This document shows positions 1-5,971 of a stretch of 12,325 bases of DNA, one piece after another. Each line of letters opens with the position of its first letter. Within the stretch, counting starts at the first letter, position 1. The position numbers were made by a program, and so were the translations under genes. This DNA comes from Candidatus Gastranaerophilales bacterium. Lineage in GTDB: Bacteria; Cyanobacteriota; Vampirovibrionia; Gastranaerophilales; Gastranaerophilaceae. The notes beneath the pieces were generated by a model, which ran no database searches, was not told the DNA's origin, and was given only the letters and a program-made list of their open reading frames with translations. The stretch lies in the NCBI GenBank assembly GCA_944323585.1, contig CALUTA010000032.1:1-12325 (forward strand). Direction: 5' to 3'.

Positions 1-62
1 ACATCTACAATATCCAGCCGGTCTTTTATTTGCGCTATTAATTCCTGAAAAGTTTCTGCCAT
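1..62 (-). CDS. dnaG: Partial N-terminus, probably DNA primase DnaG
   Basis: The minus strand from an ATG at 62 stays open to the window edge and gives 20 residues beginning MAETFQELIAQIKDRLDIVD. The pattern of a short amphipathic lead followed by I-x-x-R-x-D-I-V-D is what is seen at the very start of bacterial DnaG primases, just before the CHC2 zinc-binding domain, which would lie outside the window. DnaG makes the RNA primers for replication. No strong Shine-Dalgarno precedes the ATG; a weak GGTAG lies about 7 nt upstream. The call rests on one short motif, so another protein sharing an R-x-D-I-V-D start cannot be excluded. Confidence 0.5.
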   Translation of the reverse strand, partial: MAETFQELIAQIKDRLDIVD

Positions 63-184
63 ATGTTCTACCGTAATTAATTACATCTTATATTAAAATA
101 AAATTATTATCAAACAACATCAGGATGGCAAAAATTACTCTTCTTAGCTGAAGATAACGGCTTTGTTTTTACCAAATCCTCTGT

Positions 185-219
185 TTGAAGGATTAAAAAA
201 GTATCTTGAACGATTAAAA
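185..219 (+). repeat. 14-bp direct repeat pair, 21 bp apart
   Basis: Two copies of a 14-base word differing at one position (TTGAAGGATTAAAA at 185-198 and TTGAACGATTAAAA at 206-219) lie 21 bp apart start to start, close to two helical turns. They sit 40-75 bp upstream of the small Cys-cluster gene. They could be a tandem binding site for a regulator; chance repetition in AT-rich DNA is also possible. Confidence 0.4.
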
Positions 220-258
220 TAAAGTTGCGGGGTTAGTAACAATTTGGGGGAGAACAGT

Positions 259-492
259 ATGAAAAAGGTTGATTTATCCGAAACAAATGCTTTTCAGCCC
301 CAGACCAACGGGGAGATTTCCAATTCTATTACAAAATCATGGACAGAACAGGCTCTGGAATGCTATTCTATCGGCTGCGACTGTAAAAAATGCTCTCTTG
401 CTAAAGGCAACTATTCTTTCGTATGCCAGATGCCGAAAGTTATTGAAATTTTAATCGAATTTGCAGGCAAACCCGTAATGAGTGCTTTTTGA
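259..492 (+). CDS. Small cysteine-cluster protein, putative metal binding
   Basis: This is a 77-residue protein I cannot assign to a named family. The ATG at 259 is preferred over an in-frame TTG at 244, because GGGGGAG at 246-252 is an ideal Shine-Dalgarno 6 nt before it. Five cysteines (C35, C40, C42, C45, C56) form C-x4-C-x-C-x2-C-x10-C, dense enough to bind zinc or an Fe-S cluster. The residues after it (Q-M-P-K-V-I-E-I-L-I-E-F) look like one amphipathic helix. There is no signal peptide or membrane segment, so it is probably cytoplasmic. It is a single-gene unit closed by a strong terminator, with a direct repeat upstream. It could be a small regulator or the Cys domain of a larger protein family that has lost its C-terminal part. 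Metal binding is inferred from cysteine spacing only. Confidence 0.7.
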   Translation: MKKVDLSETNAFQPQTNGEISNSITKSWTEQALECYSIGCDCKKCSLAKGNYSFVCQMPKVIEILIEFAGKPVMSAF

Positions 493-519
493 ACAATCCT
501 TCTTGAATTTTGTAAACCG

Positions 520-543
520 GCGGGCCTTAAAGCCCGCTTTTTT
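520..543 (+). terminator. Intrinsic terminator of the Cys-cluster gene
   Basis: GCGGGC (520-525) pairs with GCCCGC (532-537) over a 6-nt loop and is followed directly by six Ts. This is a strong Rho-independent terminator 27 nt after the stop codon. It insulates the gene from the TolC-family gene downstream. Confidence 0.9.
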
Positions 544-545
544 AT

Positions 546-573
546 TTGCCCCGAATACTTTTTATGGTAATAT
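546..573 (+). promoter_or_regulatory. Candidate promoter of the TolC-family gene
   Basis: TTGCCC (546-551) and TAATAT (568-573) are separated by 16 bp, with an extended TG at 565-566. Transcription would start near 580, only about 14 nt before the ATG at 594. The position just after the preceding terminator fits. Both boxes match consensus at 4 of 6 positions, so this is tentative. Confidence 0.4.
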
Positions 574-593
574 ATCTTACGGGATTGATACCA

Positions 594-1868
594 ATGAGAG
601 TCTTTGTTTTAATAGTATGTTTATTAATATTCAGCATGCCTGCCCCTGCGCAGGTTGTGAGAGTTTCGCTTGACGAAGCTGTCGGGCTGGCTCTTGATAA
701 TAACCTCGACCTTCAAGCAAAAAGAAAAGAACTTGATATTGCAAACTCGGAAATCAAAATTGCAAACAGGCTTCAAAACCCGCAGGCTCAGTCAAATATT
801 CTGCTCGGCAAGATTACAACAGGAAACTCAAGTCAGGCAGGGGTTATGTTCCCGATTGAAACATTCAAAAGAGGGGTCAGAAAAAAAGCCGCAATCGCCC
901 GCAAAAAAGCCACCGAAAACCAGATCCGCCAAACTGAACACGAATTGAAAATCAGGGTTATGAGAGCCTATTTTGAAGTGCTTTACTTCAAGTCCATTGA
1001 AGACATTATGGAGAAAAGAAAAAGCCTGTTTGAAGATTTATGTGATATTGCTAAAACAAAATCCCAAACACAGCCCAATTTCAAAATTGACAACCTTCAA
1101 TCCGATATAAGATATAAAAAACAGCTTATTGAACTTAACAGAGCAAAAGCAGAACTTCTTAATGCCCAGTTTGAATTCAACAAAATTATAAACGTTCCCT
1201 CAAGCGACAAAATGTATGATACACAGGAATCTTCCCTGTTTGAAGATGATTTGACAATTCTTGATATTCAAATTCCGCCTTACAAAACCATAGAGGCAAC
1301 AGCTATGAAGTACAGTCATTCAATAAGAATTGCAGACAACAACATAGAAGCCTACGGACAGGATTACATCCTTGCAAAGCGTCAGAGAATCCCGAATATT
1401 ATGATAGGCGGAGGGATGGCCTGGCAGGTAAAATATAACGGAGAAGGCAACGAATGGCCCGGGGCTTTTGTCGGAGGCGGGTTTGAACTTCCGATTTTTT
1501 ACACATACAGACCCGATATAGCTAAAGCCGGAACTATCCTCGAAAAAACCAAAATGGACAAAGCTTCTTTTGAAAATAAACTCAAAATCACCCTGAAACA
1601 AAATTACAACAACGTTAAATATGCCCGCCAGAATATGGATTATTACAAAGATATCCTCAAAGAATCCGACGAAATCCTCAAAACCTCAACAGATTTGTAC
1701 AAAAAAGGTCAAATTTCTCTGATAAATCTTATCTGGACAGAAAACAACCATCAGGCAATTTTGAACGAATATTTGACTGCAATGGATTTTTATTACGGCG
1801 GATATCTGAATTTGATGCACAATATCGGGCACGATTTGCTTCTGGAAGAAGATATTTTTGAAGACTAA
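594..1868 (+). CDS. TolC-family outer-membrane efflux channel
   Basis: This is a 424-residue outer-membrane factor, the trimeric channel that lets tripartite efflux pumps or type I secretion systems cross the outer membrane. The ATG at 594 is chosen because it opens a signal peptide: a hydrophobic stretch from residue 3 to 15, then A-P-A before Q20 as a signal peptidase I site. An in-frame TTG at 546 would bury it and overlap the terminator region. The mature protein starts with the family hallmark V-S-L-D-E-A-V-G-L-A-L-D-N-N, followed by long helical OEP-type repeats (roughly 22-190 and 235-415). The second repeat contains the typical Y-K-K-G-Q-I-S-L-I-N-L-I-W-T-E motif. Length matches the family. 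No periplasmic adaptor or inner-membrane pump gene is next to it, so its partner must be elsewhere. It shows that the cell has an outer membrane. Confidence 0.9.
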   Translation: MRVFVLIVCLLIFSMPAPAQVVRVSLDEAVGLALDNNLDLQAKRKELDIANSEIKIANRLQNPQAQSNILLGKITTGNSSQAGVMFPIETFKRGVRKKAAIARKKATENQIRQTEHELKIRVMRAYFEVLYFKSIEDIMEKRKSLFEDLCDIAKTKSQTQPNFKIDNLQSDIRYKKQLIELNRAKAELLNAQFEFNKIINVPSSDKMYDTQESSLFEDDLTILDIQIPPYKTIEATAMKYSHSIRIADNNIEAYGQDYILAKRQRIPNIMIGGGMAWQVKYNGEGNEWPGAFVGGGFELPIFYTYRPDIAKAGTILEKTKMDKASFENKLKITLKQNYNNVKYARQNMDYYKDILKESDEILKTSTDLYKKGQISLINLIWTENNHQAILNEYLTAMDFYYGGYLNLMHNIGHDLLLEEDIFED

Positions 1869-1872
1869 TACA

Positions 1873-1904
1873 AAACCTCTCTTTTGTAATCAAAAGAGAG
1901 GTTT
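1873..1904. terminator. Shared bidirectional terminator hairpin
   Basis: A perfect 14-bp stem (1873-1886 with 1891-1904, 4-nt loop) lies between the convergent TolC-family gene and the small minus-strand genes. The T-rich sequence lies mostly within the stem, so termination should work in both directions, though neither side has a long T run. Confidence 0.75.
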
Positions 1905-1926
1905 GCCATATTTCGGCTAATTCTTC

Positions 1927-2139
1927 TTATTCAAGCGGGAGGCCTTCTTGATGAAACTTCATCAGTTTTGCCAGATGCCACTGCCTTGCTTTTATATCGT
2001 CAATATTGTTTTTGATATCTTCAAGCTCGGCAAGAAGCGTTGTTAAATCTTTTCTTTGCGGAACATAGACTTCTTTTTCTTCAACTTCGTTCCATACGGG
2101 TGAAAAGCAGCCGTTTTCAAAAATTTCTTTCATATCCAT
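1927..2139 (-). CDS. Small coiled-coil protein of unknown function
   Basis: This is a 70-residue acidic protein that I do not recognise. The ATG at 2139 is supported by GAGGATT 5-11 nt upstream (AGGA 7 nt before it); a second ATG two codons in is possible. Residues 31-60 form a heptad-like helix (L-x2-L-L-x2-L-x2-I-x3-I-x2-I) that probably makes a coiled coil. There is no signal peptide. It is the downstream member of a two-gene minus-strand unit; the upstream partner stops 29 nt before this start, so co-transcription is likely. The pair is bounded by the shared hairpin at 1873-1904. The helical, acidic, small form would suit a chaperone or adaptor, but nothing in the sequence proves it. Confidence 0.65.
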   Translation of the reverse strand: MDMKEIFENGCFSPVWNEVEEKEVYVPQRKDLTTLLAELEDIKNNIDDIKARQWHLAKLMKFHQEGLPLE

Positions 2140-2168
2140 AATTCAATCCTCAAAGACTTTTTGTTATT

Positions 2169-2381
2169 TTATGAATTTTTCTGTGAAATAAATGAATGGA
2201 ACAAATCTATAATGTCGAATTTGCCGTATTTAAACGGGATTGCCTGCTCGGCATAGTCAGTTCCTGTTATATTTTGCAAATCCTGCATTTCTTTAAAAGA
2301 CAGCGAATTAAAATCAAAGCTTGTCATTTCGCCGTAATCTATCATCAAATCTTCCATATCCAGAATTTTTTTGTCATCCAT
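2169..2381 (-). CDS. Small acidic protein of unknown function
   Basis: This is a 70-residue protein with no family I can name. An in-frame GTG at 2390 exists, but AAGGAG overlaps it. The ATG at 2381 lies about 8 nt after that Shine-Dalgarno and is the better start. The N-terminal half is rich in Asp, Glu and Met (M-D-D-K-K-I-L-D-M-E-D-L-M-I-D-Y). The C-terminal half carries aromatic residues (F-K-Y-G-K-F-D-I-I-D-L-F-H-S-F). There is no signal peptide or transmembrane segment. It is the first gene of a two-gene minus-strand unit with the coiled-coil protein downstream, so the two may act together. It diverges from the EF-hand gene across a 256-bp gap. Confidence 0.65.
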   Translation of the reverse strand: MDDKKILDMEDLMIDYGEMTSFDFNSLSFKEMQDLQNITGTDYAEQAIPFKYGKFDIIDLFHSFISQKNS

Positions 2382-2462
2382 AAAACACACTCCTTATAAA
2401 ACTGTCTGTTCACATTTTTTATGTCGGAATGAACTTTTATTTTCTTAAATAAAAAAGGGCTG

Positions 2463-2483
2463 TTTGTAACATAATTTTACAAA
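2463..2483. promoter_or_regulatory. Inverted repeat in divergent intergenic region
   Basis: TTTGTAA (2463-2469) and TTACAAA (2477-2483) form a 7-bp dyad with a 7-bp spacer. It lies between the divergent small-gene pair and the EF-hand gene, 17 bp upstream of the latter's -35 box. It could be an operator; in AT-rich sequence this could also be chance. Confidence 0.3.
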
Positions 2484-2499
2484 AACATCTTTCATGGGG

Positions 2500-2527
2500 T
2501 TGACGAAATTGAAAAAATCATTAGAAT
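2500..2527 (+). promoter_or_regulatory. Sigma70-type promoter of the EF-hand gene
   Basis: TTGACG (2500-2505) and TAGAAT (2522-2527) each match consensus at 5 of 6 positions with a 16-bp spacer. It is the best promoter in the window. Transcription should start near 2534, leaving an untranslated leader of about 100 nt before the ATG at 2638, long enough to hold post-transcriptional control. I see no recognisable riboswitch there. Confidence 0.65.
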
Positions 2528-2637
2528 AATCATGACGGATTTACGGCATATAAAAAGATTTGAGTTTAACTGGTATTAATTTCGGGCTTTACAAATCCGC
2601 ATAAAAATAAAAAGGTAGTAATCAGAGGGCTTAAATT

Positions 2638-3192
2638 ATGGCAAATTACGGTTCTTTATCGGGTATATATGCCGGATTAACCAATGCATATTCGGTAATT
2701 GCGTCACAATATGATGACGGCGTTACGCTGGACAACATTTTGGACGCACGCGGAAATACATCAAACGCAACTATATTAAACGGAACATTTGCGTCTTATC
2801 TGCAAAATAACTTTGCAACAATAGACAAAAACAGCGACGGAACAATTTCTTCAGATGAAATGACCACTTTGACAAACAACCTCTCTACGCAGGGGCTGAC
2901 AAAAGAACAATTCACACAACTTGCCCTATCCGGTGCAAGCGGACTGTCAAGTTCAACTATTAACAACATACTTGAACATTTTGACGAAATGGATACGAAC
3001 GGAGACGGAAGAATCACTAACGCTGAAATTGCCGCTTTCACGGTTGACAGCGCAAAACAGGAAAAAATGGATGAATTTACGCATAAATTCGCAACAAATA
3101 TGTCAACATTCTACGGCGACGACAGTTCTTCCGACACTTCTGGCTCATACAGTATGTTGAGTTACAGATATAAAACATCATCAGACAGTTAG
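2638..3192 (+). CDS. Protein with two EF-hand calcium-binding loops
   Basis: This is a 184-residue protein with two canonical 12-residue EF-hand loops. The first is D63-x-N65-x-D67-G-T-I-S-S-D-E74 and the second is D119-x-N121-x-D123-G-R-I-T-N-A-E130. Each has the conserved Gly at loop position 6, Ile at 8 and Glu at 12, so calcium binding is well supported. The rest is Ser/Thr/Asn-rich, with a low-complexity Ser/Asp tail from about residue 158. No cleavable signal peptide is visible, so it is either cytoplasmic or exported by another route. The ATG at 2638 follows an AGAGGG ribosome site by about 9 nt. It has its own promoter and terminator. The family beyond the EF-hands and the process it serves are unknown. 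Confidence 0.85.
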   Translation: MANYGSLSGIYAGLTNAYSVIASQYDDGVTLDNILDARGNTSNATILNGTFASYLQNNFATIDKNSDGTISSDEMTTLTNNLSTQGLTKEQFTQLALSGASGLSSSTINNILEHFDEMDTNGDGRITNAEIAAFTVDSAKQEKMDEFTHKFATNMSTFYGDDSSSDTSGSYSMLSYRYKTSSDS

Positions 3193-3222
3193 TAACATAT
3201 TCTTAAATCTGGAAAGGAATTA

Positions 3223-3257
3223 ACCGCAATTAGTGTACTTGTTGCGGTATTTCTTTT
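3223..3257 (+). terminator. Terminator of the EF-hand gene
   Basis: ACCGCAA (3223-3229) pairs with TTGCGGT (3242-3248) over a 12-nt loop and is followed by ATTTCTTTT. It begins 31 nt after the stop codon and is a reasonable Rho-independent terminator for plus-strand transcription. Confidence 0.7.
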
Positions 3258-3260
3258 ATT

Positions 3261-3293
3261 AAAACAAAATACGGCGGGACAAATAACCCGCCG
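3261..3293 (-). terminator. Terminator of the small secreted protein gene
   Basis: CGGCGGG (3272-3278) pairs with CCCGCCG (3287-3293) over an 8-nt loop. Read on the minus strand the stem is followed by TATTTTGTTTT, whereas the plus-strand side has few Ts. It therefore serves the minus-strand gene ending at 3323. Confidence 0.8.
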
Positions 3294-3322
3294 CATTATT
3301 AACAACATAAATATGCTTTTGA

Positions 3323-3700
3323 TTATTTGCAGTAACCGACCCAGTAAATTTTTCCTTCGTATTCATAACTCATTCTGGCGCACAATTTACCGCTTAAAGT
3401 TCTGCCGTTCAATTCCATCTTAACAGGAGGGCAATTTGGAGTTCTTTTAGCATGAACTTCAGGCGGCGTAACAGATTCTACTCCCAGCTCTGCCATTTTC
3501 CTGAACGGTACCTGAAGGGCAGCATTGTCACGGTTTTCGGCAGCTTTAAGCATTTCTCTTGCAAGTCTGTCAAGCTGTGCTTTTGTAGCCTTGCCGGATG
3601 TGCTTTTAGTTGTTTGGGCGGCAATTGCGCTGTTCGTAACCGCAAATACTCCGATTAACCCGAAAACTACTGCTGATAAAATTATAAATTTTTTCTTCAT
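3323..3700 (-). CDS. Small exported protein with three cysteines
   Basis: This is a 125-residue protein that I do not recognise. The reading frame extends upstream, but the ATG at 3700 is chosen because AGGAG lies 5 nt before it and it opens a clear signal peptide: M-K-K-K, a hydrophobic core at residues 5-21, then A25-I-A27 before A28. The mature part has a Lys/Ala-rich helical segment (37-72, including L-D-R-L-A-R-E-M-L-K-A-A-E). A C-terminal region carries cysteines at 90, 107 and 124, the last one residue from the end, and aromatic residues (Y-E-Y-E-G-K-I-Y-W-V-G-Y-C-K). An odd cysteine count suggests a disulfide plus a free thiol or dimer link. It is monocistronic with a strong promoter and terminator. 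Location is periplasmic or extracellular; function is unknown. Confidence 0.8.
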   Translation of the reverse strand: MKKKFIILSAVVFGLIGVFAVTNSAIAAQTTKSTSGKATKAQLDRLAREMLKAAENRDNAALQVPFRKMAELGVESVTPPEVHAKRTPNCPPVKMELNGRTLSGKLCARMSYEYEGKIYWVGYCK

Positions 3701-3727
3701 AAAAACTCCTTTCTTATTTATTAGTCT

Positions 3728-3755
3728 ATTATACCAAATTGTACACATTTGTAAA
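3728..3755 (-). promoter_or_regulatory. Promoter of the small secreted protein gene
   Basis: On the minus strand TTTACA (complement of 3750-3755) and a perfect TATAAT (complement of 3728-3733) are 16 bp apart, with an extended TG just upstream of the -10 box. Transcription would start near 3721, leaving a leader of about 20 nt that contains the AGGAG. A palindrome (ACATTT-GT-AAATGT, 3745-3758) covers the -35 box and could be an operator. Confidence 0.7.
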
Positions 3756-3800
3756 TGTTTAATTATATTAATTATTCTTACTTTCAAAAATATTTTTTTG

Positions 3801-3809
3801 TGCTAGAAT
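3801..3809 (+). promoter_or_regulatory. Extended -10 promoter of tRNA-Gly
   Basis: TGCTAGAAT is an extended -10 element (TG at 3801-3802, TAGAAT at 3804-3809) ending 12 nt before the first tRNA base. The -35 region around 3781-3787 is weak. Placement and match fit a dedicated tRNA promoter. Confidence 0.55.
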
Positions 3810-3821
3810 TCAATTAAAAAA

Positions 3822-3896
3822 GCGGATGTAATTCAGTGGTAGAATGCAACCTTCCCAAGGTTGACGTCGCGGGTTCGAGTCCCGTCCTCCGCTCCA
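3822..3896 (+). tRNA. tRNA-Gly, anticodon CCC
   Basis: A 75-nt cloverleaf folds fully: acceptor 3822-3828 with 3886-3892, a 4-bp D stem with a 7-nt D loop containing GG, anticodon stem CAACC/GGTTG, and loop TTCCCAA, which puts CCC at positions 34-36. The variable loop has 5 nt, and the T arm has the standard TTCGAGT loop. The discriminator is T and CCA is encoded (3894-3896). The anticodon reads GGG glycine codons. One oddity is a T-C mismatch at acceptor pair 6:67 (3827 and 3887); pair 49:65 is a G-T wobble. It has its own promoter and a terminator starting at the next base, so it is a single-gene transcription unit. Confidence 0.95.
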
Positions 3897-3930
3897 AATA
3901 AGATTGAGGGCATTCCTCAATCTTATTTTA
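3897..3930 (+). terminator. Terminator directly after tRNA-Gly
   Basis: A perfect 13-bp stem (3897-3909 with 3915-3927, loop GCATT) begins at the base immediately after the encoded CCA. It is followed by a short T-rich stretch. It ends the tRNA transcript and probably sets the 3' trailer that RNase processing removes. Confidence 0.85.
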
Positions 3931-3992
3931 TTCAAAATACCCCGCTGTAATAACTTAAGTATTTATTTTTTAAAAGATAACCAGGAGTAACC

Positions 3993-4916
3993 ATGAAAAT
4001 TATACCCGTACAAACATTTCCATATTACAGTCAAAGTCAAAATATTAATTTTGCAGGAAAAAACAAACTGAATAATATTATTATTTCAAGAATTCAACTT
4101 GAAACGCTTCTAATGGAAGGCAAAAGCGTAAAAGAAATTGCTTCTCTTCACGGAATAAACGAACAAAGAATTTATAAACTGATAAAACTGTTTTCACTAA
4201 AAACCCCCAGACGAAACAAATATCCGTCACTAAATGATTTAAAACAAAAATTTGACTCCACTTTGCCTGATCTTATCAAACAGGGAAAAAGCATAAATGA
4301 AATCTCTCAATTAATTTCTGAAAATAAAAACACCATTATTAAATGGCTAAAAATCAATCTTCCTGAAGGTTTAAGAGCCATAAAAAAAGAACAACACCTG
4401 AATTTTTTAAAATCAAACTATTCTGACGAAGAGATTGCCAGGATGACCGGAATAAAAAGTACAAGCGTCCGCAATATGCGCTATCAGTTGAAAATTTCCA
4501 GACCAAACCCGGAAAAAGAATTAAATGAAAAACTTCTGAATGAATACATTCAAACCAGCACTTCCGCAAACGAATTGTCTGAACTTATGGGCTGGCGAAA
4601 AGATAAAACAAGAAGATACATAAAAAAATATCAACTTCAGGAAACTCTTGACAACAACCTGAAAAAAAGCATTCTTGATCTTGTAAATCAGGGACTCGGA
4701 AAATACAAAACAGCCAATCTGCTTAATATTGCAGAGCCGACTCTCAACAAAATATTAAAAAAATATGGTATGGAAACTGTCTTTGAAGATCGCAGAATTA
4801 ACAAAATAAACACAATCCTCAGCCTCAAACAACAAGGCCTGACTATCAAACAAATATCACAAAAAACAGGTATTCCGATCAGATCAATTACACACTATTC
4901 AACCCTTAAAAAATAA
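3993..4916 (+). CDS. Protein of six tandem helix-turn-helix-like units
   Basis: This is a 307-residue basic protein built almost entirely of repeated homeodomain-like HTH units. Cores align without internal gaps at residues 42-69, 97-124, 141-168, 188-215, 233-260 and 281-307. Each begins with a turn such as E/Q-G-K/L-S/T, then E-I-A-x-L or similar, a short turn, then a basic recognition-type helix (for example R-I-Y-K-L-I-K-L and T-R-R-Y-I-K-K-Y). Unit spacing is 44-55 residues. The first 25 residues (including Q-N-I-N-F-A-G-K) are a different, flexible lead. There is no catalytic domain. The ATG at 3993 follows AGGAG by 6 nt. Each unit resembles the HTH of resolvases and transposases, but no integrase core is present. 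It is probably a multivalent DNA-binding protein, regulatory or architectural; targets are unknown. Confidence 0.75.
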   Translation: MKIIPVQTFPYYSQSQNINFAGKNKLNNIIISRIQLETLLMEGKSVKEIASLHGINEQRIYKLIKLFSLKTPRRNKYPSLNDLKQKFDSTLPDLIKQGKSINEISQLISENKNTIIKWLKINLPEGLRAIKKEQHLNFLKSNYSDEEIARMTGIKSTSVRNMRYQLKISRPNPEKELNEKLLNEYIQTSTSANELSELMGWRKDKTRRYIKKYQLQETLDNNLKKSILDLVNQGLGKYKTANLLNIAEPTLNKILKKYGMETVFEDRRINKINTILSLKQQGLTIKQISQKTGIPIRSITHYSTLKK

Positions 4917-4926
4917 TCTTTAATTA

Positions 4927-4935
4927 TGGTATAAT
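4927..4935 (+). promoter_or_regulatory. Extended -10 promoter of the glycosyltransferase gene
   Basis: TGGTATAAT carries a perfect -10 hexamer (4930-4935) with an extended TG at 4927-4928, starting 11 nt after the preceding stop codon. No good -35 is visible, as is usual for extended -10 promoters. The leader would be about 31 nt. Confidence 0.55.
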
Positions 4936-4972
4936 CTTCCTAAAGAATAAAAATAATTTTATATAAAAGCGT

Positions 4973-5962
4973 ATGTTTTTGAATAATATAAAAAATTTTA
5001 TTAAAAAGAATATCTGGTATATTAATAATCCTAAGGACAGCAAAAGGATTCAGGCAAAAATTTTGGGCATTAAACTGACATTGCCAAAAAAATTGGCAAG
5101 CAAACAGTTTATAGCCAAACAGAATTATCCTTATGAAGCCGGAACAAATACTGATATTCCAAAGGTAATGGAACGCAATCAAGCTCTTGAAATTCTGTTA
5201 AATTCACAAAAGTCACTTGCAAGATTCGGAGATGGAGAATTTAACTTGATTTTTGGCAACAATTTGCCGTTTCAAAATTATTCAAAAGAACTTGCAGACA
5301 GACTTAAGTATATTTTACAAACGGATGATGAAAGTGTAATGACGGGCATACCGAACAATTTCGGAAATCTTGATCATTATAGAGATGATGCTGTTGATTT
5401 TTGGAGAAAATACCACTACAGAAACAGACAAAATATCTATACTCTGCTTAATTTTAACAAACAATACTATGATGCGGAAATATCACGACCATACATCAGT
5501 GCAAATGACAGAAGCTATTGCGGAGAATATTTTAAAAAATTTAAACAACTCTGGGAAAACAAGGATATTGTTTTTGTAGAAGGAAAAGCTTCAAGACTGG
5601 GTTATCAGAACGATTTGTTCAGCAATGCAAAATCAATAAAAAGGATTATTTGTCCGCCCCAAAATGCCTGGACAAAATATCCGGAAATCCTGGCGGCCTG
5701 CAATACTCTGCCTAAAAACACCTTATTTATTCTTGCGCTCGGCCCGACCGCAACCGTTCTTGCTTATGACTTATGCAAATCAGAATACAGAGCACTGGAT
5801 TTGGGGCATATCGATATTGAATATGAATGGTTCCTGATGAAAGCAGACAAGAAAGTGCCGATTAAAAACAAATATGTAAACGAAGCGAAAAAAGGCCGGA
5901 TTATAACAGAGCTTCAGGACGCAAATTACCTGAAAGAAATCTACAAAAATTTTGCGCATTAA
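4973..5962 (+). CDS. GT-D-fold glycosyltransferase (DUF1792 family)
   Basis: This is a 329-residue protein with the hallmarks of the GT-D glycosyltransferase family first described for streptococcal glycosylation of serine-rich adhesins. Key blocks are S-L-A-R-F-G-D-G-E-F (81-90), whose D87-G-E89 is the metal/nucleotide-sugar D-x-E motif; F-V-E-G-K-x-S-R-L-G (201-210); L-A-L-G-P-T-A-T-V-L-A-Y-D-L (254-267); and L-D-L-G-H-I-D-I-E-Y-E-W-F (276-288). Together they match the family from end to end. It should transfer a hexose from a nucleotide sugar to a protein or glycan acceptor in the cytoplasm. No other glycan, adhesin or secretion gene adjoins it, so the acceptor cannot be inferred. The ATG at 4973 lacks a clear Shine-Dalgarno. 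The gene ends 9 bp from the convergent TrmB-type regulator. Confidence 0.82.
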   Translation: MFLNNIKNFIKKNIWYINNPKDSKRIQAKILGIKLTLPKKLASKQFIAKQNYPYEAGTNTDIPKVMERNQALEILLNSQKSLARFGDGEFNLIFGNNLPFQNYSKELADRLKYILQTDDESVMTGIPNNFGNLDHYRDDAVDFWRKYHYRNRQNIYTLLNFNKQYYDAEISRPYISANDRSYCGEYFKKFKQLWENKDIVFVEGKASRLGYQNDLFSNAKSIKRIICPPQNAWTKYPEILAACNTLPKNTLFILALGPTATVLAYDLCKSEYRALDLGHIDIEYEWFLMKADKKVPIKNKYVNEAKKGRIITELQDANYLKEIYKNFAH

Positions 5963-5971
5963 AACGAACAA

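Noticed and set aside
175..194. AATCCT/AGGATT hairpin as a terminator or attenuator
   Set aside because: Short 6-bp stem, A run rather than T run on the plus strand; it overlaps the direct repeat, which explains the sequence better.
2435..2454. TTTTATTT/AAATAAAA hairpin in the 2382-2637 gap
   Set aside because: An all A-T stem in an A-T-rich gap is expected by chance and lies outside any transcript end that needs one.
3701..3787. 29-residue N-terminal extension of the three-Cys secreted protein
   Set aside because: It would run across the promoter and displace the signal peptide from the N-terminus.
3993..4916. HTH array as a transposase or resolvase remnant
   Set aside because: No catalytic core, no flanking inverted repeats or target duplication, and an intact frame with a good ribosome site.
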